Shown here piece by piece: positions 8,192 to 16,288 of a DNA stretch of 64,000 nucleotides. Each line of letters begins with the position of its first letter. Positions within the stretch are counted from its first letter, which is position 1. The notes under the pieces are model-generated. The model did no database searches, had not been told where the DNA came from, and saw only the letters and a program-made list of their open reading frames with translations. A program made the translations under genes and the position numbers. Origin of the DNA: Cytophagales bacterium (lineage in GTDB: Bacteria > Bacteroidota > Bacteroidia > Cytophagales > Cyclobacteriaceae); NCBI GenBank assembly GCA_033344775.1, contig JAWPMT010000002.1, positions 744,001 through 808,000 on the forward strand, written 5' to 3'.

Positions 8192-8392
8192 TTAATCAGG
8201 TACCGATTTGTGTTTTTGCCTTTCAGCCAGGATCGCTTTGATTTCTCTACGGAACTTGATGTTCTGTTGAAATTGGCGCTTATTCAAAAATTCTATCAAG
8301 TATCTAACCACCGCACCTCCAAAAAAGGCAATTCCTAACTCTGAAAGAACGTCTAAAACAATGGTATTGAAGAAATCCCCAGCGTTTGTCAA
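8192..8392 (-). CDS. Small membrane protein (second of an overlapping pair)
   Basis: 66-residue reading frame beginning at a TTG that overlaps the stop of the upstream small frame by four bases (TTGA). It has one hydrophobic segment (about residues 16-33, with LGIAFFGGAVVRYLIEF) and a strongly basic C-terminal tail. I recognise no family. The exact 4-base overlap argues for translational coupling. Alternatively the two frames could be one two-helix membrane protein broken by a single frameshift at about 8390. Moderate confidence that something here is translated, low on its exact form. Confidence 0.45.
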   Translation of the reverse strand: MTNAGDFFNTIVLDVLSELGIAFFGGAVVRYLIEFLNKRQFQQNIKFRREIKAILAERQKHKSVPD

Positions 8393-8595
8393 TAGAAGAA
8401 TTGTATCCTTCTGGCACCCACTGTAGTGACAATTCCTAACAGAAAAACCAGCGTAAGATAGAATGTATAGAAATGTTCACGATCGATGATCAAATCCAAT
8501 TCATCAGGATGCTGTTCATAATGCTGGATGATAGTTTCATTGATCTCCTGTGTGTCAGGCAAAATAACTTTTGAGATGCGGTCTAATGTTTTCAA
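8389..8595 (-). CDS. Small membrane protein (first of an overlapping pair)
   Basis: 68-residue frame with a TTG start, an acidic soluble N-terminal half (residues 1-45) and a C-terminal membrane segment (YLTLVFLLGIVTTVGA). No family recognised. It ends four bases inside the next small frame on the same strand. Non-ATG starts on both members and the absence of a clear ribosome site (Bacteroidota often lack one) lower confidence. Codon choice and the hydrophobic segment look protein-like rather than random. Confidence 0.45.
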   Translation of the reverse strand: MKTLDRISKVILPDTQEINETIIQHYEQHPDELDLIIDREHFYTFYLTLVFLLGIVTTVGARRIQFFY

Positions 8596-8813
8596 GATTC
8601 GGAAGTAGTTGCATTAAAAGCAATATTGCTTAGTAAGTTTTACAGTCTTTAGCTTATATATCACTAAAATACTTCCATTGCTTGAATGTAGATTCCATAG
8701 ATAAGAGCATGAGTATGGGAGTGTAGTTAATGACTTGAACCATGGTAAAAAAGAATTAATTTTTTTTCTGAAAAGATCAAACTAAGCACCTGCTTCTCAC
8801 GTTAAGAAAGTAC

Positions 8814-8831
8814 TGCGGTCGCCCGACCGCA
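8814..8831. repeat. GC-rich hairpin
   Basis: TGCGGTC and GACCGCA are perfect complements around a four-base loop. The local G+C is well above the surroundings. It sits 17 bases before the terminator-like hairpin, so the two could be successive stems of one small transcript, but no promoter was identified. Confidence 0.4.
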
Positions 8832-8847
8832 CCTTTAGTTGTTTTGG

Positions 8848-8881
8848 GAGCGATCCGATTTTTATCGGCTCGCTCTTTTTT
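8848..8881 (+). terminator. Rho-independent terminator-like hairpin with T-run
   Basis: Stem GAGCGATCCGAT (8848-8859) pairs with ATCGGCTCGCTC (8864-8875) with one mismatch and a four-base loop, followed by TTTTTT (8876-8881). This is a textbook + strand intrinsic terminator. However, the nearest + strand gene ends at 8000, more than 800 bases upstream with a minus-strand pair between, so its transcript is unexplained. It could end a small RNA or prevent read-through into the next gene. Confidence 0.6.
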
Positions 8882-8964
8882 CTTAAGGCCATCGCATTTT
8901 CTGTTTGTTCGAGCCGAAATCATTTCTTTAATTACATTGATCATCAACCGAAATACTTCAGACA

Positions 8965-9540
8965 GTGAGTGATTTTTTAACAACGGACGAAACGTTTACC
9001 AAATCCAATTATGCTGATCATATATTTGGGAAAGGTGAATTTGAATCTTGCCGTTTTGTCGATTGTGATTTTAAAGGAGCTGACTTTTCTGAGGTTATTT
9101 TTCTTGAATGTGAGTTTAAAAATTGTGACTTAAGCAATGTGAAATTGAAAGAAACCGGCTTAAGGGATGTCAGTTTTCACACCTGTAAGTTGCTAGGCCT
9201 TCGATTCGATCATTGCAATACTTTTTTGCTTGAATTCCAGTTTCAGGACTGTATCCTCAACTTAAGTACTTTCTATGCATTGAATCTCAAAAAGACGATC
9301 TTCAAAGGATGTCAGTTGCAAGAGGTGGATTTTGTTGAAGCTAACCTGACAGAGGCGAAGTTTCTGCAATGTGATCTCAAGGGTGCCTTGTTTGAACGGA
9401 CCAACCTGCAAAAAGCCGATTTTAGATCGGCAACGAACTATCGAATTGATCCCGATGACAATCAGATCAAAAAAGCGAAATTCTCCTGGCCAGAAGTCGG
9501 TACGTTGTTGGATAAGTACGACATTTCGATTACGTCTTAA
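8965..9540 (+). CDS. Pentapeptide-repeat protein (Qnr-like organisation)
   Basis: 191 residues built mostly of A(D/N)LXX-type pentapeptides from about residue 25 to 155 (e.g. CDFKGADFSEVIF, ANLTEAKFLQCDLKGALF), which form a right-handed quadrilateral beta-helix. The C-terminus from ATNYRIDPDDN to LLDKYDI is an alpha-helical cap also seen in Qnr-type and related proteins. Such proteins can mimic DNA and bind gyrase, but many members have other or unknown roles, so quinolone protection is only a possibility. A GTG start at 8965 is used. No signal peptide, so it is cytoplasmic. It stands alone, 129 bases before the next operon. Confidence 0.85.
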   Translation: MSDFLTTDETFTKSNYADHIFGKGEFESCRFVDCDFKGADFSEVIFLECEFKNCDLSNVKLKETGLRDVSFHTCKLLGLRFDHCNTFLLEFQFQDCILNLSTFYALNLKKTIFKGCQLQEVDFVEANLTEAKFLQCDLKGALFERTNLQKADFRSATNYRIDPDDNQIKKAKFSWPEVGTLLDKYDISITS

Positions 9541-9669
9541 TTCCCCTATTTTCTTCATATCCCATAATAGCTGGATTTCATCACATCGTTCATCCTGATT
9601 GAATCATCCTTTTTCAGGAGATGATTACTTGTTGTTGCTTAGCATCAGGTAAAATTTAATCCATTTCTG

Positions 9670-10437
9670 ATGAGACAAATATTGATTTCTTTCTTAACAA
9701 TGCTGTTGTTTTTAGACTTGTCTGGGCAGATACGTCTGGAACCGGCTGATTCTGTTGATAATACTGACTGGTTCAAAGAAAACCCATGGGGGTTAATGGT
9801 GACCGCTTCTGTGATCTCAGACCCGTCGTTCAACCTGAACTACAATGAAATGTACGATTTTTTGGATGCGCAGGGGTTGGACATTGATAGAGACCTTGAA
9901 CTGATGCAATTTGGATTGCAAATACGGCGAAACCGATTTTTGTGGGATGCTGTAACGGCAAGAGATGTCAGGCTATTTAGTGAAGAAGAATTTACAATCG
10001 GGGGTAGAGATGTTACTGTAGAACAATCCTACCGCTCATGGAGTACATCGCTTGGATATGTGGTCTTTTCCAATAGACGAATTTCTATCGTGCCGCGTGC
10101 AGGATTAGGTATAGTACGGTATGCTGTCCAGTATACTTTTGATACCTCCACATCATTTGATTTTTCAGATCCAAATAGCTTCAGTATCGAAGGGTCCCCG
10201 GAATTGTTTCATAGGAGTGGCTTTTATCAATTTGCCTTAGATTTATTCTACGGTCTCCAGAACAAGAATCGTAATTTTGTATTGCAACGCAGTAGGATAG
10301 GTTATCAGAGAGGTTGGCAAGATCGTCCATGGAGGTCTGATCATGCAACGTTAACATCTGGCTTATCTGACCGATCAGGTCAACTTTACTTCAGCTTCGT
10401 TATTGGTTTTGGTGTTGACCTGAAAAAACGTCCTTAA
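9670..10437 (+). CDS. Predicted outer-membrane beta-barrel-like protein, signalling-operon leader
   Basis: 255 residues with a signal peptide (1-19, ending DLSGQ) and a body of alternating polar/hydrophobic segments with many aromatic residues. The last strand, LYFSFVIGFGVDLKKRP, resembles an outer-membrane barrel end. I recognise no specific family. One base separates it from the following DUF2846-like gene, and the next two genes overlap in turn. It thus belongs to an operon with a LytS-type kinase and LytTR regulator, suggesting an envelope protein controlled by, or sensed by, that system. Confidence 0.72.
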   Translation: MRQILISFLTMLLFLDLSGQIRLEPADSVDNTDWFKENPWGLMVTASVISDPSFNLNYNEMYDFLDAQGLDIDRDLELMQFGLQIRRNRFLWDAVTARDVRLFSEEEFTIGGRDVTVEQSYRSWSTSLGYVVFSNRRISIVPRAGLGIVRYAVQYTFDTSTSFDFSDPNSFSIEGSPELFHRSGFYQFALDLFYGLQNKNRNFVLQRSRIGYQRGWQDRPWRSDHATLTSGLSDRSGQLYFSFVIGFGVDLKKRP

Positions 10438-10438
10438 A

Positions 10439-10870
10439 ATGATTTTGTGGTTAACACTATTGCTATCCATTGGAGCTCCTTATCAAAAGGAAGCGCAAAA
10501 GAAGGAAATGGCCACTGTGATCGTTTATCATCAGCGAGGCTATTCCAGCACCCGATTTGACCTTTGGTTAGATAATATTCCATTGGCAAAGCCCTTGCGA
10601 AGAAATAGCAGTGTGACCTTTCAGGTCCCGGCGGGAGAGATTTCTCTTCTTACGAAGGTGCGGGTTAAAAGCCCGTTTCTAAGAAACAATCATTATCTTA
10701 TCAATGTTGAGGCTGGCAATACCTACTATTTGAAAGCAGACCTGGAATACGTTTTTCCGGCGACTCGACTCAGTTTGGAGGTTTCCAATTCACAAGAATA
10801 CGCTAAGGTTGAAGCTAGATTGGAAAAGATTGTTATTTCCACTGGCAGATCTTCTAAGGAGCATGATTAG
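10439..10870 (+). CDS. DUF2846-like small secreted protein
   Basis: 143 residues with a short hydrophobic N-terminus (residues 1-12) and a domain in which TVIVYHQRGYSS, a NIPLAKPLRRNSSVTFQVPAG segment and VEAGNTYYLKADLE follow the order seen in DUF2846-type domains. In those, a short beta-sandwich is anchored at the envelope. Function of the family is unknown. It overlaps the kinase gene by eight bases and follows the barrel-like gene by one base, so it is almost certainly co-translated with them. The family call is by pattern only and should be treated as tentative. Confidence 0.65.
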   Translation: MILWLTLLLSIGAPYQKEAQKKEMATVIVYHQRGYSSTRFDLWLDNIPLAKPLRRNSSVTFQVPAGEISLLTKVRVKSPFLRNNHYLINVEAGNTYYLKADLEYVFPATRLSLEVSNSQEYAKVEARLEKIVISTGRSSKEHD

Positions 10871-11873
10871 AGCCCTGTTGATACTTATTTGCCTACTGAT
10901 TGTAGGCTACCTCTCTTATGAATGGGTACTGTTCTTCAATGGAATCGATGCTCAGGATCATGAGTTTGTCGGATTCTTGTTCTTTGTCGGTAGTTACTGT
11001 CTCGTTCTTTTTGTACTTGTATCGTTAGGTTGGTCGGTGTTTTTCTTTCGGAATCGGTTATCAATTCGGTTGAATGAACAGTCTCCTCGATTGATGTCTT
11101 TGACCATATACCTCACGTTGTTTCTGGTCTTCTGGTGGATCGTACGTGCTGCCTTTTCTGCCGAGGATCAATTTGTCCCTGAAAACATGTTGCTGGCAGG
11201 AGTAGGATTGGTGGTAGTGATTATTTCTAAGAAACTCTTCGAAGCGAGCAAACAAAAACAATTGCAATTGACCTACGAAAAGGATCGTCGTGAAGCGGAA
11301 TTGACCCTGTTGAAGTCGCAAGTGAATCCACACTTCTTATTCAATGCCTTGAATACACTCTACAATGATGCCTTGAAAATAGGTGCGGAGCAAATGACTT
11401 CTAACCTGGAAATGCTGACGGATATATTAAGGTATCAGTTACAGTATGCTTCCCAAAAAGTGATCTCATTAGAAGAAGAAGTACATTTTATTCAACAGTA
11501 TGTAGATTTTCAAAAACATCGACTGCAATCGGATGAAATGGTGCAAATAGAAATAAACACGACCATTACAGATCCCAAATACCCCATCCATCCAATGATA
11601 TTGATCACCTTTATTGAGAATGCCTTCAAACATGGGGTCAGTCGTGAAAAAGCATCCAGTGTGTACATTTCGATGACACAGGAATCACCTTTTTTGAGAC
11701 TGATCATTCGAAATTCCAATCATCCCAAACAAGGTAAGGACAACTCGGGCATCGGCCTGGAACAAGCAGAGAAGTTGTTACAGGTACATTATCCGAGTCA
11801 TAAGTATCTCGTTGATATCAAAAATGACATCTATCAGGTAACGCTCACATTAAACTTGAAAGCTCATGAATAA
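10863..11873 (+). CDS. LytS-type sensor histidine kinase (His_kinase PF06580 class)
   Basis: 336 residues: four membrane helices in residues 1-125, a short coiled linker, then the phospho-acceptor region with KSQVNPHFLFNALNTL (His in the NPHFLFN box) and an ATPase domain with FIENAFKHG (N box) and SGIGLEQAEKLL (G box). This is the typical Bacteroidota LytS/YpdA-like kinase without a periplasmic sensor domain; the signal is probably membrane-borne. The ATG at 10863 is preceded by AAGGAG and is preferred over an upstream in-frame ATG at 10809. It overlaps genes on both sides by eight bases each; the downstream one is its partner regulator. Confidence 0.93.
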   Translation: MIRALLILICLLIVGYLSYEWVLFFNGIDAQDHEFVGFLFFVGSYCLVLFVLVSLGWSVFFFRNRLSIRLNEQSPRLMSLTIYLTLFLVFWWIVRAAFSAEDQFVPENMLLAGVGLVVVIISKKLFEASKQKQLQLTYEKDRREAELTLLKSQVNPHFLFNALNTLYNDALKIGAEQMTSNLEMLTDILRYQLQYASQKVISLEEEVHFIQQYVDFQKHRLQSDEMVQIEINTTITDPKYPIHPMILITFIENAFKHGVSREKASSVYISMTQESPFLRLIIRNSNHPKQGKDNSGIGLEQAEKLLQVHYPSHKYLVDIKNDIYQVTLTLNLKAHE

Positions 11874-12567
11874 ACTTACCGCCATCGCTCTGGATGATGA
11901 GCCCAATGGACTGGAAATCATTGAGCAATACGCCGCCAAGGTAGATTTCTTAGAATTAAAAGCCGTTTTTGTGTCTCCTTCCAGGGCCATGAGCTATTTG
12001 CAGGAAAATGAGGTGCATGTGCTGTTTCTGGATATCGAAATGCCTGACATTAATGGAGTAGAGGTCGCTAAAATGCTTGATCGCCATCAGGTCAGTGTGA
12101 TCTTCGTTACCGCTTTTGCAACTTATGCCTTAGAAGGTTTTGAAGTGCAAGCGGTAGACTATCTATTGAAACCTGTCTCTTTCAATCGGTTTTTAAAGGC
12201 CTGTCTGAAAGTAAAAGAACAGGCTGATATGCCGACTAATAATGCGCCTGATTTCATCTTTGTGAAAGATGGGTATCAATTGAAAAAGATCGGCCTGAAA
12301 GACATACAGTACATTAAATCTGATGCCAACTTATTGAACATTTATACGCTGAAAGAACGAGTGCTAACACGAATGACCATGACAAGGATCATTGAATCTT
12401 TACCTGGGAATCAATTTTTCAGGGTACATAAATCGTACATTGTCAACCTGTCTTTGGTAGAGAAAATAGATCAGCAATTTGTCTATTTTGAAGGGGTAGA
12501 AATACCTATTTCATCGGCCTATCGGACTGATTTTCAGGAAGCTGTTAGACGATTTCTGAAGGATTGA
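11866..12567 (+). CDS. LytTR-family response regulator
   Basis: 233 residues: an N-terminal receiver domain (about 1-120) with the acidic pair near residues 10-12, phospho-acceptor Asp56 in LFLDIEMPD and the Lys in DYLLKPVS, then a C-terminal LytTR DNA-binding domain (about 135-233) with FFRVHKSYIVNLSLVEKID. It binds promoter DNA on phosphorylation by the kinase encoded immediately upstream (8-base overlap). The target is not shown by the sequence; autoregulation of the 9670-12567 operon is common in such systems. Confidence 0.95.
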   Translation: MNKLTAIALDDEPNGLEIIEQYAAKVDFLELKAVFVSPSRAMSYLQENEVHVLFLDIEMPDINGVEVAKMLDRHQVSVIFVTAFATYALEGFEVQAVDYLLKPVSFNRFLKACLKVKEQADMPTNNAPDFIFVKDGYQLKKIGLKDIQYIKSDANLLNIYTLKERVLTRMTMTRIIESLPGNQFFRVHKSYIVNLSLVEKIDQQFVYFEGVEIPISSAYRTDFQEAVRRFLKD

Positions 12568-12572
12568 CTAGC

Positions 12573-13517
12573 CTATTTAATGAACGCCAATACAGGTTCC
12601 AGGCTCGTTACAGGATCTTCTTCCATAGGGACATGCCCTAAATTCGGGAGGATGACTAACGTGTCATTTGGCAATTCTTCCTGGAACTTGTAGGCACTGG
12701 CTATTGGAACCAGATAATCTTCGCCTCCCCAGAGTAGCAATGTCGGTTGCTCGATTGTCGGGATGCGAAGATGGGCCTCTGAGTCCACAGCCATGGTCAT
12801 GCGGTCCACCAGGCCTTGTCGGTTTCCTCTGCGTAAAGTGAGTTCAAAATAGCGATCTACCAATTCGTCAGTTACTTTGGCTTTATCGGAATAAACATTC
12901 AATACGCTGGCTTCTGCCATAAACCTTGGTGTAATAAATGTGAGTAGTTTATTGGCTACAGGGGTATTGGCAAGCGTAAAGGCAATAGGTACACTTTCTG
13001 CCTTGATCGGATAGCCAGAAGCGTCAATTAAGATCAGTTTTTTGGCTCTTTCCGGATATTTCAGCGCAAAATTCCAGGTAATATTTCCTCCAAGTGAATT
13101 CCCACCCAAAATGCACTTTTCTACCTCCAGCGCATTTAGGAAATCGTGAACAAAATCTGCGTAACGCTCCATGGAGTAGTCACGTGTTGGGTGAGGGCCA
13201 GTAAGTCCGAAAGCGGGTAAGTCCATCCGTATGACACGGCGGGAAGGGGTCAGGGCCTTTGTCCATTCATCATAAGTATGCAAGCTGGAACTGGTTCCGT
13301 GTAAGAGCACCAAAGGCAACGAATCATTCGGATTACCTTCATCACGAAAATGAACATCCATGCCTTGTATTAAGATAAATTGCGAAGGAGCTCCCGCATA
13401 TTTGGCTTTAAGGTCATCCAGAGGAATATCTCGTTTGCCGAAAAATATAGCAATGACTATCCCTGTAGCGATAATAGTGATTATGAGAACGATCAGGAGC
13501 TTTTTGAGGTACTTCAT
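12573..13517 (-). CDS. Alpha/beta hydrolase
   Basis: 314 residues with an N-terminal membrane anchor (about 7-27), so probably tethered to the inner membrane or exported. The hydrolase fold is evident: oxyanion-hole LLHGTSSSLHTYDEW, nucleophile elbow GGNSLGG, a cap region, acidic residue in LLWGGEDYLVP and the catalytic His in NLGHVPMEEDP. Substrate unknown; haloalkane dehalogenase/epoxide hydrolase-like or esterase members share this layout. It is convergent with the LytTR regulator with only five bases between them. Confidence 0.9.
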   Translation of the reverse strand: MKYLKKLLIVLIITIIATGIVIAIFFGKRDIPLDDLKAKYAGAPSQFILIQGMDVHFRDEGNPNDSLPLVLLHGTSSSLHTYDEWTKALTPSRRVIRMDLPAFGLTGPHPTRDYSMERYADFVHDFLNALEVEKCILGGNSLGGNITWNFALKYPERAKKLILIDASGYPIKAESVPIAFTLANTPVANKLLTFITPRFMAEASVLNVYSDKAKVTDELVDRYFELTLRRGNRQGLVDRMTMAVDSEAHLRIPTIEQPTLLLWGGEDYLVPIASAYKFQEELPNDTLVILPNLGHVPMEEDPVTSLEPVLAFIK

Positions 13518-13550
13518 GGTTGGGTAAGTATGAAAAGTAAGGCAATCTAA

Positions 13551-14027
13551 CTACTCTGGAACCTCGAGCATGTCACGATAATTTTGAACTCGTTCTTCTA
13601 GTCGATCTCTTTTTATGTCCCGATCTAACTGTATTTTCTCGTCATCATCCAGCTTAAGGAATGCTTTGTAAGCTTTGTTTTTCACGTCGTGTACGGATCC
13701 TGTACGAGTTTGGAAAGTAGCCGCTTCTGTTACTTCATTGATGAATATCTTCTCGATCGCTCCGTAAGTCTTTTCCTCACCACTTTTCCAAAACAAGACT
13801 TGAACGTATTCTTTGATGGTCTTTTTCAATGGATCAATCAATAAACCATATCGGGCTGTAACGATCGAACCTCCCAGCGCATAGGAAACAACCATACCAA
13901 GTGCTTTTACTATGAAATGCCACTCCCGTTGTGTCCAGATCAATAAACCAAAGGCAAACAGGATCATACCGAACAACTTAAATGTAAAAGGAAAATATGC
14001 TTCTTGTTTGATGTCGATTTTATTCAT
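13551..14027 (-). CDS. Hypothetical membrane protein
   Basis: 158 residues from the ATG at 14027; the frame is open further upstream but without a better start. Two hydrophobic segments (about 14-33 and 40-60) are followed by a soluble cytoplasmic region with strong charge, ending in a Lys/Asp/Arg-rich helix (DDDEKIQLDRDIKRDRLEER). I recognise no family. It lies 33 bases upstream of the hydrolase gene on the same strand, so the two may be co-transcribed, and is divergent from the DUF5687 permease gene. Confidence 0.7.
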   Translation of the reverse strand: MNKIDIKQEAYFPFTFKLFGMILFAFGLLIWTQREWHFIVKALGMVVSYALGGSIVTARYGLLIDPLKKTIKEYVQVLFWKSGEEKTYGAIEKIFINEVTEAATFQTRTGSVHDVKNKAYKAFLKLDDDEKIQLDRDIKRDRLEERVQNYRDMLEVPE

Positions 14028-14169
14028 AGTATTAGCTGTTACTGTGCTCAATTTCAAAGACTTATCGGATAATTCCAAATGTTACTCCTGTTTGTTTAGA
14101 GCAAAAAAATCAAGTTTTCTGAAAAGGGTCTGTAATAAAGCTAGCTAAGTGCAACACTAAGGGAACGAT

Positions 14170-15555
14170 ATGGGATTGTTTTACATTCATCATCGTTGGC
14201 TAAACTTCATCAGGAAGGGCGACCATCTGAAAATACTAGTAGCAGGATTTATCTTATCCATGTTTGTTTTCCGCTTAGGAAATGCATTTCTAAGCGAGCT
14301 GAGCCTATGGGTAACGCAGCTTAGCGAACAATTTGAGATCGGTGAGTTGGAGGCGTTCAAATTCATTCTGGCCCTTTCCTTCATAGGAATGACCGCCATT
14401 AAATTGAACATTTCAGCAGCACCCATACACTATGAATCCTATCAATTGTGGCCTGTCAACAAGCGATCTTTGGCCATTCAGTATGTTTTACTGTCTCACT
14501 TGAAACCAGCCAATTTCTTTTGGTTATTTTCTGAGGTTGTTATGTTGATCAAATCGGCCGAATTTGGGTTGAATATCCTTCCCACGTTCCTGGCTTTTTG
14601 GCTCATGCAACACTACCTGAACATTGCCCTACGTCCCTATACCTGGGCCAAGTGGGTAATTTGTGGGGTGTTACTGATATTGACAGCAGTCTTATTCAAA
14701 GGCTGGTTGGGTATGGCGTGGGTAGAACCTATTTTACAACTGGCACCCATAGTTGGTGCTATTGCATTGGTAGGTTTGATCGGTGCCATTCGGATGGTTT
14801 CCAGACAACCAGAAGCTTTTATTCAGCGATCTCGATTGAGTAAAAGGCTATTCAGCCTGGGAGGAAGGGAATTGGCTGATCCGCTCTTTGACCTGGAAGT
14901 GAAGCTAATCTGGCGTAATAAAGGAACCCGGACCAATCTCATCGCCGGTTTTTTATCCATTCCTCTACTTGTGTATTATTTCAGCAATGCAGGGTTGCCG
15001 GCAGGCGTCTATTTCATGGCCGTCATTACCACAGGATTGGTCTTATTACAGCACGGCATTTACACCATGTCCTGGGAAGGTAATTATTTTGACATGCTTG
15101 TCACGCGCTTTACCGCGTTGCAGTTCATGCATTTTAAATTCAAGTTTTATTTGTGGGCAACAGGTATCGGACTGGTTTTCAGTTCTGTAGTGCTGTTCAT
15201 TGAGACCTCTCAGTGGCTTCCCTTACTGGCTGCTTTCTTTTATAATATCAGCTGGAATTTGTTTGTGGTCATGTTCGGCGTATTGGGTAATAAGAAGAAA
15301 CTTTCTCTTGGACAGAGCATCATCTTCAAGGCCGAATCAATGACCGCTAATGTACTCACGGTGAGTTTTGCGACCATCATTCTTCCCATGATGTTATTAG
15401 GTATTCTTAATGTGTTTTTACCGGATGATGGGGCTTATTTCGGAGTAATCGGCGTGTCGGTATTGGGACTATTCTTTAAAGACAAGATCCTCCAATCACT
15501 GGCGAGAAGAATGGACCAAAAGAAGTACGAATTATCAATGGCTTTTCACGATTAA
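14170..15555 (+). CDS. DUF5687-type ABC transporter permease
   Basis: 461-residue polytopic membrane protein with about 10-12 hydrophobic segments; the arrangement and the stretch LADPLFDLEVKLIWRNKG match the Bacteroidota DUF5687 family, which pairs with an ABC ATPase. It is followed three bases later by exactly such an ATPase. Together they form a probable exporter of unknown substrate in the inner membrane. ATG at 14170; divergent promoter region shared with the gene at 14027. Confidence 0.85.
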   Translation: MGLFYIHHRWLNFIRKGDHLKILVAGFILSMFVFRLGNAFLSELSLWVTQLSEQFEIGELEAFKFILALSFIGMTAIKLNISAAPIHYESYQLWPVNKRSLAIQYVLLSHLKPANFFWLFSEVVMLIKSAEFGLNILPTFLAFWLMQHYLNIALRPYTWAKWVICGVLLILTAVLFKGWLGMAWVEPILQLAPIVGAIALVGLIGAIRMVSRQPEAFIQRSRLSKRLFSLGGRELADPLFDLEVKLIWRNKGTRTNLIAGFLSIPLLVYYFSNAGLPAGVYFMAVITTGLVLLQHGIYTMSWEGNYFDMLVTRFTALQFMHFKFKFYLWATGIGLVFSSVVLFIETSQWLPLLAAFFYNISWNLFVVMFGVLGNKKKLSLGQSIIFKAESMTANVLTVSFATIILPMMLLGILNVFLPDDGAYFGVIGVSVLGLFFKDKILQSLARRMDQKKYELSMAFHD

Positions 15556-15558
15556 ATC

Positions 15559-16251
15559 ATGATTCAAATACAACAATTGACCAAGGAGTTCAGTGGAAAA
15601 TGTGCCCTGGACATTCAGGAACTTACTTTCCAACAAGGTGAGTGCATCGGGATAGTAGGCAATAATGGAGCAGGTAAAACGACCTTATTTCGTACTGTTC
15701 TGGACTTACTACCACCATCAACAGGTTCTGTCGAGATATTCGGACAATCCGTCAAAAACTCGGATCATTGGAAGACTGGTGTTCATGCTTTCGTCGACGA
15801 AGGCTTTTTGATTGATTTCCTCAAGCCCATCGAATACCTGGAGTTCATTGGTAAAACAATTGGAGCAGGGAAGCAGTCAGTGGCACAATTGCTGGAAGAA
15901 TACTCGGAGTTTGTCAATGATGACATTCGTGAAAATCGAAAGATGATCCGTGAGCTTTCGACAGGTTCAAAAGTTCGGGTTGGTGTACTATCCACATTGC
16001 TGGGAAACCCCAAATTGATTATCCTCGATGAGCCTTTCGCGCATTTGGACCCTACCTCTCAGTCTCGTTTGATGAAGATGGTTCGTTCCAAAGCAGAAGA
16101 AGGGGTGACCATGATCTTGTCCAGCCATAACCTGCAGAGTGTAGTAGATGTTTGTTCACGCATTGTTTTGATCGAAGCAGGTCAGGTAAAAATGGATGTA
16201 CGCACGGATAGTGATACACTGGAAGCCCTGGAAGCTTATTTTGTGGCTTAG
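15559..16251 (+). CDS. ABC transporter ATP-binding protein
   Basis: 230 residues. Walker A GNNGAGKTT at residues 34-42, a signature segment ELSTGSKVRVGVL (an LSxGx variant with Thr in place of the usual Gly), Walker B LIILDEPFAHLDP and a switch His in LSSHNLQSV. It supplies ATP hydrolysis for the DUF5687 permease encoded three bases upstream. The C-terminal part lacks an extra substrate-specific domain. The signature LSTGSKVR deviates from LSGGQ but this is frequent in the CcmA/NatA-like group. Confidence 0.95.
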   Translation: MIQIQQLTKEFSGKCALDIQELTFQQGECIGIVGNNGAGKTTLFRTVLDLLPPSTGSVEIFGQSVKNSDHWKTGVHAFVDEGFLIDFLKPIEYLEFIGKTIGAGKQSVAQLLEEYSEFVNDDIRENRKMIRELSTGSKVRVGVLSTLLGNPKLIILDEPFAHLDPTSQSRLMKMVRSKAEEGVTMILSSHNLQSVVDVCSRIVLIEAGQVKMDVRTDSDTLEALEAYFVA

Positions 16252-16288
16252 TAAAAAGGAAAGATTGATAATGACTTCTTCGACTTTA

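Larger units (their letters stand above)
8596..8964. other. 369-base gene-free stretch with two hairpins
   Basis: AT-rich interval between the small minus-strand pair and the pentapeptide-repeat gene. It contains a GC-rich hairpin (8814-8831) and a terminator-like hairpin on the + strand (8848-8881), described separately. A reading frame of about 68 codons on the minus strand (8777-8983) runs through both hairpins and has very basic, low-complexity content, so it was not called. No tRNA-like fold was found. Confidence 0.5.

Noticed and set aside
8777-8983. 68-codon minus-strand frame upstream of the pentapeptide-repeat gene
   Set aside because: Very basic, runs through two hairpins and overlaps the start of the pentapeptide gene; looks non-coding.
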